NCBI GenBank assembly: GCA_027919835.1
Contig: JANVFP010000036.1
Coordinates: forward strand, 248,001 to 312,000
Source: Lentinula raphanica
Lineage: Eukaryota > Basidiomycota > Agaricomycetes > Agaricales > Omphalotaceae
Direction: 5' to 3'
Length of the DNA: 64,000 nt
The notes under the pieces were generated by a model that worked only from the letters and a program-made list of their open reading frames with translations, was not told where the DNA came from and did not search any database. Every line of letters begins with the position of its first letter. The first letter of the stretch is position 1. Below, in pieces: positions 11,882-22,994 of the stretch. Both the position numbers and the translations under genes were made by a program.

Positions 11882-13561
11882 ATGGTCACAAACAACCCTT
11901 CCAGCAAACACAATGGCATCGCTCAAATTAGGAGTCGCAATCATGCTCATAGTCCAAAGTCGAATTCCGTGCAAGTTAATCATGATCCTGGTGTTGCACT
12001 CCCTCAAGCAAGCTCTGTTCTGCTGGATTACTCTGCGGTCGGTGGTGTATATGCGTATCTAGCTCGAAGAGCTTTGGGTTAACTCTGGCTACCCAAGTAG
12101 ATCCTGTCTCTTGTCCTAGGCGGTTGCTGCGCGTGAGTTCCTGTCGGGTCATTGATTGAAGTTGTGTTCAACGTCTTGACCATCAGGAATGTATGGTCAT
12201 ATGAACAGCTACTAATCATGAACCCTCGCATCGGTATGTCGATCCATATTCTCAATACCTGGTAACGTTAGCCTAAAGCGCGCTTCTGCCCCTGTCCCGC
12301 CATCTGTAGGCTCTGCCTTGACTTTCTCGCAAATGATGTTCATCACTCTCCATTCATTACCTGGATTCGTCACATTTGGTTCGCTCCCGACTAGAATAGA
12401 AGAAGGAAACAGAAGAACTTGGCTATCCTACCTCCCTCGCCTCAAAACACGGCAGGTTCCCTTGATCCGATGGTTCTCGCAGGTGCTTGTACACACTACC
12501 GGCTCGTTGTTAAACAACTGGGCGTTTGCTTTCAATGTTCCGCTTACGGTGTTGATCGTCTTTCGATCCGCGGGTGAGTTGAATTATGGTTATCGCTGTT
12601 TCTTCAGATGATCATGACTGTGTCTTCTTGATAAGGTCTTGCTGTCTCGATGGTCCTCGGATACTTTGTTCTTGGAAGGCGTTATTCAGCTATACAAGTG
12701 GTTTGTCTGTCTGTACCCTTGCATCCATTGTCGAAGAAGCTCAGGGAATATCTATCCAGATCTCGGTACTCGTTGTATCTTCTGGAGCTGTGCTTGCTAC
12801 TTTATCTAAAACGACAACGGCTGCGTCGACTGCAGAGTTTGTTGATATGCAACGCTATGCATTGGGTATAGTCATGATTGTCACCTCATTATTATTGACC
12901 GGGATACTCGGTTTGCTACAAGAACAAACATATAAGGAGTATGGGCCCCATTGGAAAGAGGGAGTATTTTATACGGTAACTATCACTCGTCAATCTTTAC
13001 ATTCTGGACTCCTCCTTTGAGACGAGATCGTGCTCAACAACTGACTGTCCCTTTAGCATCTCCTTTCTCTTCCAGTATTTCTCTTTCTCGCTCGAGATGT
13101 CAAGCAGGGATTAGCAAGTCTAAACCGACCTGGCTCATTCGTATCAGGACCTCATCCCGGTTCTGCATTTGCCTCTTGGTTCATCCTCGCAGGCAACCTC
13201 GTCTCTCAACTTATCTGCGTATCCGGTGTCAACAAACTGACGTCTGTGCGTACTTTGAAACATTGTCCCGACCTGCTGGTCAATAATCGCGTGGTACTCA
13301 ATATCTTACTCTTCTACGCAGCGCGTTTCATCCGTATCGACAAATCTCGTTCTCACTACCCGAAAGGCAATAAGTCTGTGCTTTAGTGTATGGTGGTTCG
13401 GTAGTGGGTGGAATGCCGAACTTGCGATTGGAGCGTGTCTGGTTTTCGCAGGGAGTTTGTCGTTCTCACTTGCGAGCAGTGGGAATTCTGTGAAACGGGA
13501 CGAAGATGATAGAGGGAGTTCAATGTCCAGAACGAAACAAAGAAGAGTAAAGAAAGAGTAG
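11882..13561 (+). CDS. YEA4: UDP-N-acetylglucosamine transporter, YEA4/UAA family
   Basis: Eight exons (11882-12037, 12101-12132, 12187-12233, 12310-12573, 12636-12700, 12760-12975, 13057-13245, 13322-13561) give 402 aa. The family hallmark FNVPLTVLIVFRSAGLA is followed by a further helix and LGRRYSAIQ. An early ILSLVLGGCCANVWSYEQLL helix, HPGSAFASWF and the terminal WWFGSGWNAEL block also fit the UAA (SLC35B) family. There are about eight to ten hydrophobic segments and a basic C-tail. The expected role is moving UDP-GlcNAc into the ER/Golgi lumen for glycan or chitin precursors. The first exon (52 aa, polar) is the least certain part. Confidence 0.85.
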
Positions 13562-13629
13562 AATAAGATTGATTGTTTGATGATCGATGCGATACCATAT
13601 GTGTGTAGCAATATGATAGATTCTGTCAA

Positions 13630-13702
13630 GGGGGTATAGCTCAGCTGGGAGAGCAGCAGACTGAAGTTCTGAAGGTCCCGCGTTCGATCCGCGGTACCCC
13701 CA
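13630..13702 (+). tRNA. tRNA-Phe (GAA)
   Basis: The 73-nt sequence has a perfect 7-bp acceptor stem (GGGGGTA/TACCCCC), discriminator A, D-arm GCTCAGCTGGGAGAGC, anticodon loop CTGAAGT giving GAA, and a perfect T-arm with TTCGATC. There is no intron. The top pair of the anticodon stem is G-A rather than Watson-Crick. A T5 run at 13723-13727 is a plausible Pol III terminator. The gene lies 68 bp after the transporter stop codon. Confidence 0.93.
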
Positions 13703-13722
13703 CTGTAGTGGAAACAGTACAA

Positions 13723-13727
13723 TTTTT
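13723..13727 (+). terminator. Pol III T-run downstream of tRNA-Phe
   Basis: Five consecutive T residues lie 20 nt after the tRNA 3' end, the standard RNA polymerase III stop signal. Confidence 0.6.
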
Positions 13728-14078
13728 GCTACTTGAGAAAGGTGGAAGGAGTTAGGCCTATGTAGTTAGGCTGAGCGCTGTTTTCAGGTCCCAGGACATG
13801 ACAATGACATTTGACGAACATAGGCGCTGACATGACACCTTTAAGCGAAACTCATAGGGGAGGCTGTGTTAGCTGGCTTTTTGCCTCTCTCCCACCCCCT
13901 CCCTCCCAGCGTTCTCTTTCCATCTATTATTTCACCTAGTTCCACTGGTGTTGAACTCGGGCTTATCGTGATCGCTGCTTAGATTTCACAGTCTCTTCCA
14001 AGTTCCCCTAACTCAACACCCGTACCCTTCACGCGTTCCGCATCTCCGATAAACCCACTTCACTTGACAGGCAAAAAA

Positions 14079-14750
14079 ATGTCGTACGATTCTTCTCTGC
14101 TTGCCTCTGCGCCTCAGGCAACGAGAGAGATGAGACAGGAAGGGTATAATCCGCTCATCCTCGAGGAGGAACATAAATCGAAAGCAATTGCTTCGCCAAT
14201 ACCCGTTGTTCCGGACCAAGGAAGCGCGGCAGATCTAACCTCGAAAGAGTACCCTCCAAATCCCAACCCCGGCGAGTTCACTACCCAACCAAAACGTCTT
14301 CCGTTCTATCGAACGCGAAAAGGAATGATAATCATCGCGATTGTAGCCATCGTCATCATCGCCGCTGTTATCGGTGGTGCAGTCGGTGGTACGAGCCATA
14401 AATCGCATGCTCTGGACACCGTGAACTCGTCCTCGTTGTCTTCGACGACTTCGCCTTCCTCTTCGAACAGCGAAGGAGTCCAAGGCGCTGGCACGAACAC
14501 CGCTGGCAGTGGTTCGGCTACTGCCACAGTCACCACTACGCTCACGACAGTCGTGCAGTCTGCTACTGATCCTGGAGGTGTTATAGGGCCTGTGACGACC
14601 ACGATTACGAGTACTGTCACAGAGTTCGCTGCTGCGACGAGTACCGGTTCAGCGAACACGAATGGTGTTGGTAATCAGAATGAGGCTATTAGCAGCGGGT
14701 TTGTTGGTTCGAGGCGTCGTTTGGTCAAACGTCGGGTGGAGGCAATGTAG
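14079..14750 (+). CDS. Ser/Thr-rich single-pass membrane protein
   Basis: An uninterrupted 223-aa frame begins at the ATG preceded by an A-run (AAAAAA), a good fungal start context. There is a cytosolic-type N-terminus of about 88 residues without a signal peptide. A strong membrane helix follows (GMIIIAIVAIVIIAAVIGG, about residues 87-106) with RTRK before it, giving an N-in orientation. The C-terminal half is Ser/Thr-rich and mucin-like with VTTTLTTVV and VTTTITSTVTE repeats, and it ends in a basic patch (SRRRLVKRR). No cysteine-rich sensor domain is present. It could be a cell-wall-facing stress-sensor-like protein, but this is inference from topology only. Confidence 0.75.
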   Translation: MSYDSSLLASAPQATREMRQEGYNPLILEEEHKSKAIASPIPVVPDQGSAADLTSKEYPPNPNPGEFTTQPKRLPFYRTRKGMIIIAIVAIVIIAAVIGGAVGGTSHKSHALDTVNSSSLSSTTSPSSSNSEGVQGAGTNTAGSGSATATVTTTLTTVVQSATDPGGVIGPVTTTITSTVTEFAAATSTGSANTNGVGNQNEAISSGFVGSRRRLVKRRVEAM

Positions 14751-14947
14751 TTTCATTGGTAATTATATGTAAAAGGTAAGTTTACAAATGTTCAAAGTGT
14801 GGAACGCAGTACTGACTATGAAGAATGTAGGGTATTTGTGACATCTATTAACTATTTAATCCTACGAATTTGAGCGTATCCTTCTGCTCTTCACGATGGT
14901 TGTGTGCTCCGTTCTTCCTGTCCAGGCTGATTCTTGAGGGGCCTGAC

Positions 14948-15572
14948 TTGAGGTATCTGAGCGAGGACAAGACAACACAGAGGAAAGCTAGAAGCGCTTG
15001 TTTATCTTCTACTGCGACCAAAAACATTGATGAAAACTTCAAATTCGAACAATCGTCCGACAATCATTATGGAGTCCGAATCTTGACTCGAACTTGCAAG
15101 GTATGTTGGCGGTTCCATCCTCATTCGCTCAAGACTCCAGTACTCAAGGAGGCTATTTCTTCGATCTTGTTGTTCGGGAACCTAGGCTCTAAGAAGGAGG
15201 CGACTGCGACTGCTATTTTCTCATGACCTGGAGGTTTACAAAGCTCCCTGGGTACTAGCCCCATCCTCGTATTCCGATCCGCGAAGCCCTGGCATCTTCA
15301 TCGAGGTCGTGGAGATCAAGGAGATCGTTGGGCTTGAAGCTTTAAGTCTTGAACAGCAAGATGAATACGAAGACAAAACACAGCTTTGCTGGGGCCCGGA
15401 CGTCGACGGGTACGTTCATCAGGGGTCGCAAGTCTACTACTGGTTTGCGTTGCTTAGGATAACGAATGGCAAGTCACAAAATAGTGAACATAGGATTGCA
15501 GTAAACTACGAAGACTACGGAGAATTTGAAAGCCACAGCGAGGTTCCGATGCCGTGTGTCTTCTTCGCGTGA
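14948..15572 (+). pseudogene. Possible decayed protein-coding sequence
   Basis: Two protein-like stretches lie in different frames: a segment ending GGYFFDLVVREPRL (near 15150-15200) and a longer one from about 15215 to 15572 including IFIEVVEIKEIVG and YYWFALLRITNG. No GT-AG pair joins them in frame, so a frameshifted remnant is the simplest reading. I recognise no family. Confidence 0.25.
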
Positions 15573-15667
15573 ACGTCGATAGCTCGATGCGGTATGCTGG
15601 AATGGAACGAAGAAGGATGACTGTGGGTCGTTCGAAGAGCGAGGATTGCGAGGATTGCGACTGACCA

Positions 15668-16725
15668 TCACCAATATCCCCAAGTTTTTCGTACTCCCTC
15701 CCGTGGACCATTCGTTTCCAGTTCATCGGCATTTATGTCCATCCAATTTTCCTCAATAGCTTCGCTACTACTTGACGACCCTAAGCCAACGCACCAACTC
15801 TTGCCCTCTGGATCTCGGTATTTGTAATCCCAGTTCTTCTTCTTCTGCGCAATCTCATACCACGCTGCAACAGGCTCGTTAGATCGACAAAAAAAAGCCG
15901 GGTAAGGTACTTTTGAGTAAATTCCAATCTTCATAAACACAACTCTCCTTCGATGCGACATGGTTCACCTGATCATGGTTTTGCAGGGCCTTGAGTTTAC
16001 CCACTTATCAGAGAAGGAACACAGTCAGCAATGCTTCGGAAAAAGGAATGATAAAGGCCAGTACACGACCCCTGCATCAGAACTATGTCAATCCAAAATG
16101 ACAATCTGTTCGTTGCCTCCATGTTGTCTGGCTGTTTCATCCACTCCTTGATCCGCTGTAACACTCTTTCTCGAATTTCAGAAAATAACTTGTTGTCAGT
16201 ATTTAGGGCGTCTTTCATCCGTCCAGGTATGCCATCCCCAGCCTTCCACAACTTCTTGAAATCTTCTGGCTTTGTGACTCCAATCAGATGTTGATTATCC
16301 ACTTGATACCCTTCATTACCTGTATGAGGATGGTGAGATTTTAGTGCTCAGGATTCAACCATGACCGTTCACAAGAAAGCATATGTACTCGGTACTGGTT
16401 CAATCAACTTCCAGCCATCAAATCTCAAGGATGCAAAACCGGATTCGTCCATTCGCTTCCGAACTATGTAAGACAGTTGAACTCATCAGTCTCTGCCTGG
16501 AATGTGTCGACACGTACTTTGCATACCTTTCTTGGAGTTTTTTGGCGTGCCAGCAGGTGGGTGAATCGGACAACGTTCGCCAGATGTCAAGTGTTGTTTA
16601 ACCTCAGGCTGCGAACGATCAACATTCGCCGGCGTCGTCTTCGGACTGTTCTGGATACCGGTCGGCGCAGGAAGGACGAATGTGCTCGCCATGAGGATGA
16701 CTACCCCAGTAAGTATTTTGACCAT
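15668..16725 (-). CDS. Secreted protein A, paralogue of the 18-19 kb gene
   Basis: Exons 16725-16527, 16463-16389, 16319-16070 and 15947-15668 give 267 aa. It begins with a signal peptide (MVKILTGVVILMASTFVLPAP). The core helical block RERVLQRIKEWMKQP, then RLSFWIDIVLMQG, aligns with the neighbouring paralogue (RERARQRIKEWKAKP, LLFWFDWLVTLG). Both continue across a phase-2 intron into an EPVxxxYE motif and an acidic Trp-containing tail. The last intron (122 bp) is about twice the paralogue's; its acceptor was chosen because it restores frame and homology. There are few cysteines and no known domain. It could be a small secreted effector-type protein, but that is inference. Confidence 0.65.
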
Positions 16726-18168
16726 GATGGTAGATTTTGTGGTATGATTATGGATGGGAACTCGAAGGCTATGGAGGATGAAGCGAAACGCGAGGAGACC
16801 AGCTCTGGAGAAAAAGATTATCCGCATCGGTTAGCCATCCTTTTATGTGCTCAGTTCGTCAGGGTATAATGTGTTTCAAATGATGGGTCGATACCGTAGA
16901 TGTCCGTCGTGGTAAAACCTGGTAAAACAGCCTCAATTAGTTTCAATCAAGATTCAAAGGGCCCTTCCAAGCCCTACCTCTTTCCATTGGCAACTCCGAT
17001 ATGTGAGTGAGGAAGACTTGTGCTATCCTTGTCGAAATTGAAACACCTTTCCTTCATCAGCTTTTCTGGTGACTTTAGGCGGACCAATACTCTATGAGAC
17101 TCTACCTCGATGATTCTCCTCCAACGTGCAGTGTGCACCAGTTTGCGCAACACAAATGACTCCACAACATCTTCACTGTATCGTTCGTTCTCTAGTTTAC
17201 AAAGCTTCATCAGGAGAAGATGGCCCGAGACACTGGCCAAACTAACAGCTTTTTACACGCAGTGCGAGTCGGAGCGTCGCCTACGGCCTCCTACGGTGCT
17301 CTTTGAGGCTACTTCAACTTGTTACTTGTTTCCTGCTAAACCTGTGCCCGAGATGGCTACATGCCTTCAGTTAAAGCTCTGAAAAGTGGCGAGGGAATAC
17401 ATACTAGAGCGTAGGCAAGGAGGGATGTCAAATGATGCTGCAGCCTGGCAATCACGAAGGATGTTTTTTTTTTCTAGCATTTGACGGTTTCGACGTGTCC
17501 TTCCGGGGAGATGACTCATGAGGTTACTTCCTCATGAAGCGTGGACCAGGTGCGTGGTGTTGCCGCGGCACTGAAGAAGATTTCCTTTTTCATGTAATCT
17601 CTTCAATCGCACGTTGATCACTGATATGGATCCTGGATGATGAGTCGATGAAGGTTGAAATAGAGCAGTGAAGAGCACCGCTCGGCAAAAGCACAGTATG
17701 CAGAGAGGTGTAGAGGAAACCGCGGGTCTCATGCGGGTCTCGTACTGTACTATCACGGCAATTAAGCCAGTGACTCGAAAGGGATTAAAATCCCCAGCGG
17801 TTCGTCTGGCGAAATCATACATACTGATCTTCGAGCTCCTTTGAGAGCAGCCGTCGTGGCCTGCCAGATTTTGACGGTGCAATCCATGTGTTGCTTACAA
17901 TAAGTATGATAACGAAACGAAACGATAGCTTGTTACAACTTGTTAATACAGATCATGGAAAGTGAAGATCTGCGCTGAGGTTCAGAGCGAAAGGTGACTG
18001 AGACCTATGACCACTGGGATCTCGAGAACACGGTGACTCGACTCTAATGCCGTAGTTCTTCCCCGCGCGCGTTGAGACTCCTGCGGTAACTATAATATGA
18101 CGAGGATCAAAGAAGTTCAGACAGGACAGTGAGGGTCTCGAGAATCGCACCCTATGCTCGTTCGCAAA
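16726..18168. other. Intergenic region between secreted paralogues
   Basis: These 1.4 kb lie between the start of protein A and the stop of protein B. Several 60-115 codon open frames exist on both strands, but none shows a family motif or splicing that extends it. One 41-codon minus-strand frame (17762-17887) has a WD-repeat-like CTVKIW start, too little to call. Confidence 0.45.
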
Positions 18169-19208
18169 CTAAGATCGGCCTTCTGGCTTGCCAGACTTCG
18201 GTGGATCGCCACCTACAATCACCCAATCTTCATCCGCCGAACTTGACTGTGAAGGATGTCGATGATGATCTACAGAATCCCGTTCTCTGGCGTCCGACTC
18301 GGCCTTATTTGGTTCTGGCACGCATTGAGTCTGGGCCTGAGAGTTCTTCCCCGACTCAGAGTGGTCTTTGCCTTGAACCTCACTCTTCACGCCGCCTTTG
18401 ATCAAATCTGGACAAAGCTCGTTAGCGGAAGAAAAGAACAGTCGTGGAAAAAATACTCTGGAGCATAGTGTAATCCTCATACACTGCCTCTGAAACAGGC
18501 TCACCAGTCGGCCCCATCCTTGCTGGATGAAGTTTTTGGCCATCTGCTCTCACATAGCTGACTTCAACAGAGTCAATAGTGTATCGGGAAGAGGAGAAAT
18601 ATTGCAGTACAAGACCCTAATGTCACCAGCCAATCGAACCAGAATAGGAGAACCTCCTTTGTTTCCTGTTCATCGGGCTTTGCTTTCCATTCCTTAATCC
18701 GCTGTCTGGCTCTTTCTTTGACCATTTCATTTTGCCATTTTCCTGATTCGAACTGGCGTTCGATCCTTGTACACATCCCCTCGAAAGCACGCTTTGGCCA
18801 GGATAGGTACTTACTTAAATCATATAGACCAGTTACTGTAAGGGACACTGTTCAGTACTGGCTGCCTAAAGTAAAAAATACAGCGTTATACCTGGCCGTA
18901 ATCTCGATTTGATCATCTCGAGTTCTTCTTCCGACTCGGAGATGCCCCCTTCAAGTTGCAACTTTTGGTTCTCATCATCTAAGTAAAACAATCAGCTACA
19001 ACGTATCGACGTGCCTTGCTTCTGCGACGCGAGTCGTACCTTTTTTCGTGGCTGGACGAAGACAAAGGGTTGAGGTGGAAAGTGTGCCAGACTTCGAACC
19101 GTCGACAGTCGACTGAACAGGCTTGTGACTTGGACCTTCGTGAATAGGCGCAGTGAGAATAGATGTGATCCCTATGAGGATGACCACCCCAGCAAGGATT
19201 TTGACCAT
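18169..19208 (-). CDS. Secreted protein B, paralogue of the 15.7-16.7 kb gene
   Basis: Five exons (19208-19040, 18978-18892, 18835-18616, 18557-18457, 18407-18169) join in frame to 271 aa with introns of about 49-61 bp. The signal peptide is MVKILAGVVILIGITSILTAP. An acidic stretch (SESEEELEMIKSRL), a helical core (MVKERARQRIKEWKAKPDE) and a hydrophobic LLFWFDWLVTLG follow. The hydrophilic tail is Ser/His/Asp-rich and ends around DEDWVIVGGDPPKSG. Compared with protein A, exon number differs because the C-terminal exon is split here. Function is unknown; tandem duplication of a secreted gene is typical of interaction-related families. Confidence 0.7.
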
Positions 19209-20831
19209 GATGGTAGATTTGGATGTATGATATGAAGAGAAACGACAATGTGATGAGACCAGCTCTAGAGAAAGAATGTAGAGCGCGGCGAGCCTTTTAT
19301 ATCTTTATCAAGGGTACTTACTGTATCACATACTGTTAACGCATGCACTCTGAATGAAACAACCTCATAGATCAGATAGATCGGACTTTCCTTGACTCGT
19401 TGAAATGTTATTGACCTCATCCGATGCAATCTACATCGGGGAGCGTCCGGGAAGTACGAACGGCTTGTATGCTGTTGTATGATCCTAGTCAAATCGTCAA
19501 CTTAATTTCTGCTGACTTGAATTAGGTGGACTGACATCGACGCAAATTCATGCTTTGCGAAAAAAGGACTGCGGTCACTTGGTACATCGTGGGATGCATT
19601 ATCATTCCTTATCATCTTTCATCAGGACATCATAGGAACCCATACGCTTCCATACGATGGAGATAGCCTGTAGGAAGGTGAACAGCTTTTTATGCAGGGT
19701 TACTGGTCTTGGGAGCGACACTTACTGGGTGATGCACTGTAATGCTGTGCCGATGGTAGTGACAGTATGTACGTTTCATTGATGATTGCACCCAACTAGC
19801 AAGCCTATCCAGGCCTATCCAAGCCTATCCAAGCTCGCCAAGCCCATTGGCAGTTGCGTCTTTTTGAAGGAGTAACACATGCTCTTCAATTGAGTGACCT
19901 CGTTTCTCCGCCTGAAAGCGCCTTTCAACCACCTGGAGCTCTCTGGAGCTGTGCTGAAATTCTCCCTTTTTCCCGCCCAACCACTATCAATCGCAAGATA
20001 GAGCATCGATAATAGATTGAAAGTTCCAGGTGATGAGGTGGAAGTGCTAGCGAAAGAGGGACTCCGGATATTTCGAGTTGGACTATTGAATAATCAGCTC
20101 CACCGATTGCTGAGGGAAATTTATCATCTTCGTGTTGCCTCTCTTTCATCCTATCGTATTCAATCCGAAATCTAGAAAGAGGGACAACGGTCAGCTTTCA
20201 TGCAAAATTGTGGTCTATTCCAGTCGAGTACCACCTTTCCTTCGTCATGTTTCTAATCGATCAACACGTCAACGAATGCTGGATTAAACTCAACATGAGC
20301 ACTCACGAATCACGATTGCTGACATCCTCTAGTATAGCAGCAAAAATCCTCAGAGAATGAAGATCATTGTCGCAATATGATCGTGCAAATTTCTGATGAG
20401 TTCAACCTGATCATTTGAGCAGACCGGCAGTTGAATCCCATCTTCCACTGAGAGTTCCGGTATTCTATAGCTGAAGAAACGAAGCTTGAGCGAGACCGCA
20501 AATAATGATTCATATGATTGCTCGTGCAGTCGAACGGGCCCGTCGAGCAAAGGATAGCCAGGTATTCCTGCCCGCATGAGTTTTGGAGAGTCACGGAGAC
20601 TTAAAGTATAAAGACAATTGCGTTGTCATAGTAGCATAGAGAACGAGAAATACAGAACAAAAAGGAGAAAAACCGTGAAGCTTAAAGTTCAAGAACAATT
20701 CAAGAAAGCGTTGCACTTCTTCTCACGACTCAGTACAGGAATTCCTTTATTCTCAAACCGTCAGTATCATCAAGTATATGTGAGTAGATAAATCTTCGAG
20801 AAAACACCACTGAACATCACACCCGCGCGCC
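19209..20831. other. Intergenic region upstream of kinase-like gene K1
   Basis: Short open frames only. A minus-strand frame near 20350-20580 (with RLHEQSYESLFAVSL and YRIPELSVEDG) looks somewhat protein-like and may be an exon of an unrecognised gene. It does not resemble the F2 proteins found upstream of K3, K5 and K6, so K1 appears to lack that partner. Three imperfect copies of GCCTATCCA lie at about 19803-19829. Confidence 0.4.
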
Positions 20832-22231
20832 ATGTCTACAGACAAAGAAGTTACTCTCGAAGACAGTGAAGAGGTCACTCTATACGGCCAAAGACTTTTC
20901 GACTATGAGATATTCTGGCGCGACCATTATGAGTGGCTCAAGTGCAAAGGCTACCTCCTCCGTCCTCGCTACCATCCGAACTGGGTTCCCTCTTGGCTTG
21001 GGAGCACAAGATCCCCACTATCATTCGAAGACAGTCGGACTCGGCCGTTGGTGAGGATCGTGCTTTTCTCTTCGCGAATTGTGTTAATGACCAATTGTAG
21101 ATTTCACTCAACCTCGATGCCATTCGTGTGTCGGATGGACAACCTGTCATGCTCAGACTCGCTGACCCTCCCTCATTGTCAGACGAACTCAAAATCGGAC
21201 GCCTAGTATCATCAATGGATTCACAGTCTGATCCTCGAAATCACTGTGTGCCCATATACGAGACTTTCGAGATACCCAAAGCAAGCGCGAGTGGAAGGAA
21301 AGTTATCGTGGTCATGCCATACCTCGCCCCTTGGGATAAAGCTGAGTTTCGGACAGTAGGAGAAGTTGTTGATTTTTGCAGCCAAGTCTTCGAGGTACGT
21401 GTCACTCTCTTGGTGTACTAAACATTCTAATGAATCTGGAGACAGGGCTTGCAGTTCATGCATAATCACAATATTGCACATAAGTCGGTATTCTGCAATA
21501 CTCAATGGGACTCATCACTCAGTCTGTTTTCTGCAGCGACGCCAAGAACAACAATATCATGATGGACTGGTCTCCATTATATCCAGTACCTCCGCACTTT
21601 CACGTTTCCTCAAAGAGAATGGACTGGAAGGGACCATCGAATCCCCGTACCCGTACCCTCTATCCTGTAAGATACTATTTCATCGACTGGGATTTATCGC
21701 AGCAATACAATGCCATCATTCGCACCACGCGCACTCCAGTACGACTCCCGGGGTACGGTGGTGATTCAACCGTCCCAGAGTTCAAACGGAACGTACCATG
21801 CAATCCTTTCGCAGTGGACGTATATTGCTTAGGGAATGTCATTCGACAGAAATTCATCGAGGTATAATTCGTTTACCTGCTACTAGTTTTCTCCGACAAC
21901 TAATCTCTCAGTCGCTGCTCAGGGAGACCCTATAGTAGAAGATCCTCCTAGACGAAATGTTGGGTTCCTGCGCGAACTCATAGCAGATATGACCCATGAC
22001 GACCCTTTGAAACGACCCACGATGGATGAAGTCGTTGCCCGTTTTGAAGAAATTCGTGGACAGTTAAGCTGGTGGCGCTTACGCTCGAAGGTTTCGGACA
22101 AAACTATACCTTACGTTTTCCACGCCCTGTATTCCCCAATACATTGGAGTATTCAGCTCTCGTATATCCTCCGGCAGAAACCAGCCATCCCTCGACACAC
22201 TCCGCGGAAACATTACAATGCTCGAGCATGA
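20832..22231 (+). CDS. Kinase-like protein K1
   Basis: Exons 20832-21050, 21101-21394, 21446-21483, 21537-21861 and 21923-22231 give 394 aa. The N-terminal signature FWRDHYEWLKCKGYLLRPRY leads into a protein-kinase-like fold. PVMLRLAD occupies the VAIK position (Lys replaced by Arg), followed by VVMPYL (hinge) and a catalytic loop HNDAKNNN whose Asn codon is split by a phase-2 intron. FIDWDLS stands in place of DFG, with DVYCLGN (subdomain IX) and KRPTMDEVV (subdomain XI). This layout matches the abundant kinase-like family of Agaricomycetes. Catalytic Asp and Mg-binding Asp remain, so activity is possible but unproven. The C-terminus differs from other copies (HTPRKHYNARA). Confidence 0.85.
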
Positions 22232-22769
22232 AATCCTCATATCTTTGGGTCGTTGTACTTAATCGTATCATGTGTTCGTTTGACGTTTTGGTCAATCATC
22301 GTTAACACACTTTCATTCTTGGCATTCCTGAGCTCTATACGCAGATTCTTCTCTGATGTACTCTGCCACTGTCTTGAAATCAACACTCGTTTGCTTATTA
22401 ATGCACCTGCATCTCCTCCCACTGTACCACAAATGAGATGATCATGGTCGACACGCGCGAAGTCATGGCTCAACTCACTTCACGGGAGTTTGCAATTGCA
22501 TACAATCTCTCTACTCCTGACAGACAGTACCGGAGATCTTGATTCATCTTTCCGGTTGCGGTTTTCACGAACTAATCGATGTCGTTGAAGCAGGATATAA
22601 TTGCGGGTGATATGAATACAACAAAAGGACAAGGAACTGCAAAGATACAACAGCAACACAACATTATCATATGTAGTGCTCAATGATCTTCTGACGACTC
22701 AGCACACACTTTTCAACTCCATTCAAGTATGTGACCTTTCCATGAATCATCGCTCCTGCACCTTTCTTC
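22232..22769. other. K1 3' flank / K2 upstream
   Basis: No gene is seen. It holds the 3' end of K1 and the poorly conserved upstream region of the truncated copy K2. Confidence 0.5.
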
Positions 22770-22994
22770 ATGTCTGCAGCCCGAGAAATGATTTGCAAAG
22801 ACACATCAGAATGCAATGTAACGCAAAACTCTGAGATTATGAGCTATTATGAGATATTCTGGCGCAATCATTATTATTGGCTCAAGAGCAAAGGCTACCT
22901 TCTGCGTCTCCGCTACCATCCAGACTGGGTCCCTTCTTGGTTCGAAAGTACAAGGCACCCATTGCTATTCGAAGATTGTCACAACCAGCCAGCT
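22770..22994 (+). pseudogene. Truncated kinase-like copy K2 (first exon only)
   Basis: An ATG and one exon equivalent to exon 1 of the other copies are present (YEIFWRNHYYWLKSKGYLL, RYHPDWVPSWF), ending at the usual donor GTAAGG after CCAGCT. Instead of exon 2, the sequence jumps to the block normally found after the kinase stop codon (CTGCGAAACGTC..., then GCGAGAAACATTGTTGGCACGA). A deletion of the whole kinase core is the simple explanation. The remaining reading frame is about 75 codons. Confidence 0.8.

Noticed and set aside
14235..14659. Minus-strand open frames opposite the Ser/Thr-rich membrane protein
   Set aside because: Antisense shadows of low-complexity codons; the plus-strand frame has the better start and a clear membrane helix.
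16974..17240. Minus-strand frame of 88 codons between the secreted paralogues
   Set aside because: No motif, no supporting splice sites, and overlapping frames on the other strand are equally long.
17762..17887. 41-codon minus-strand frame beginning MDCTVKIW, like a WD40 repeat end
   Set aside because: Only one short motif, with no neighbouring blades, so no call beyond a possible fragment.
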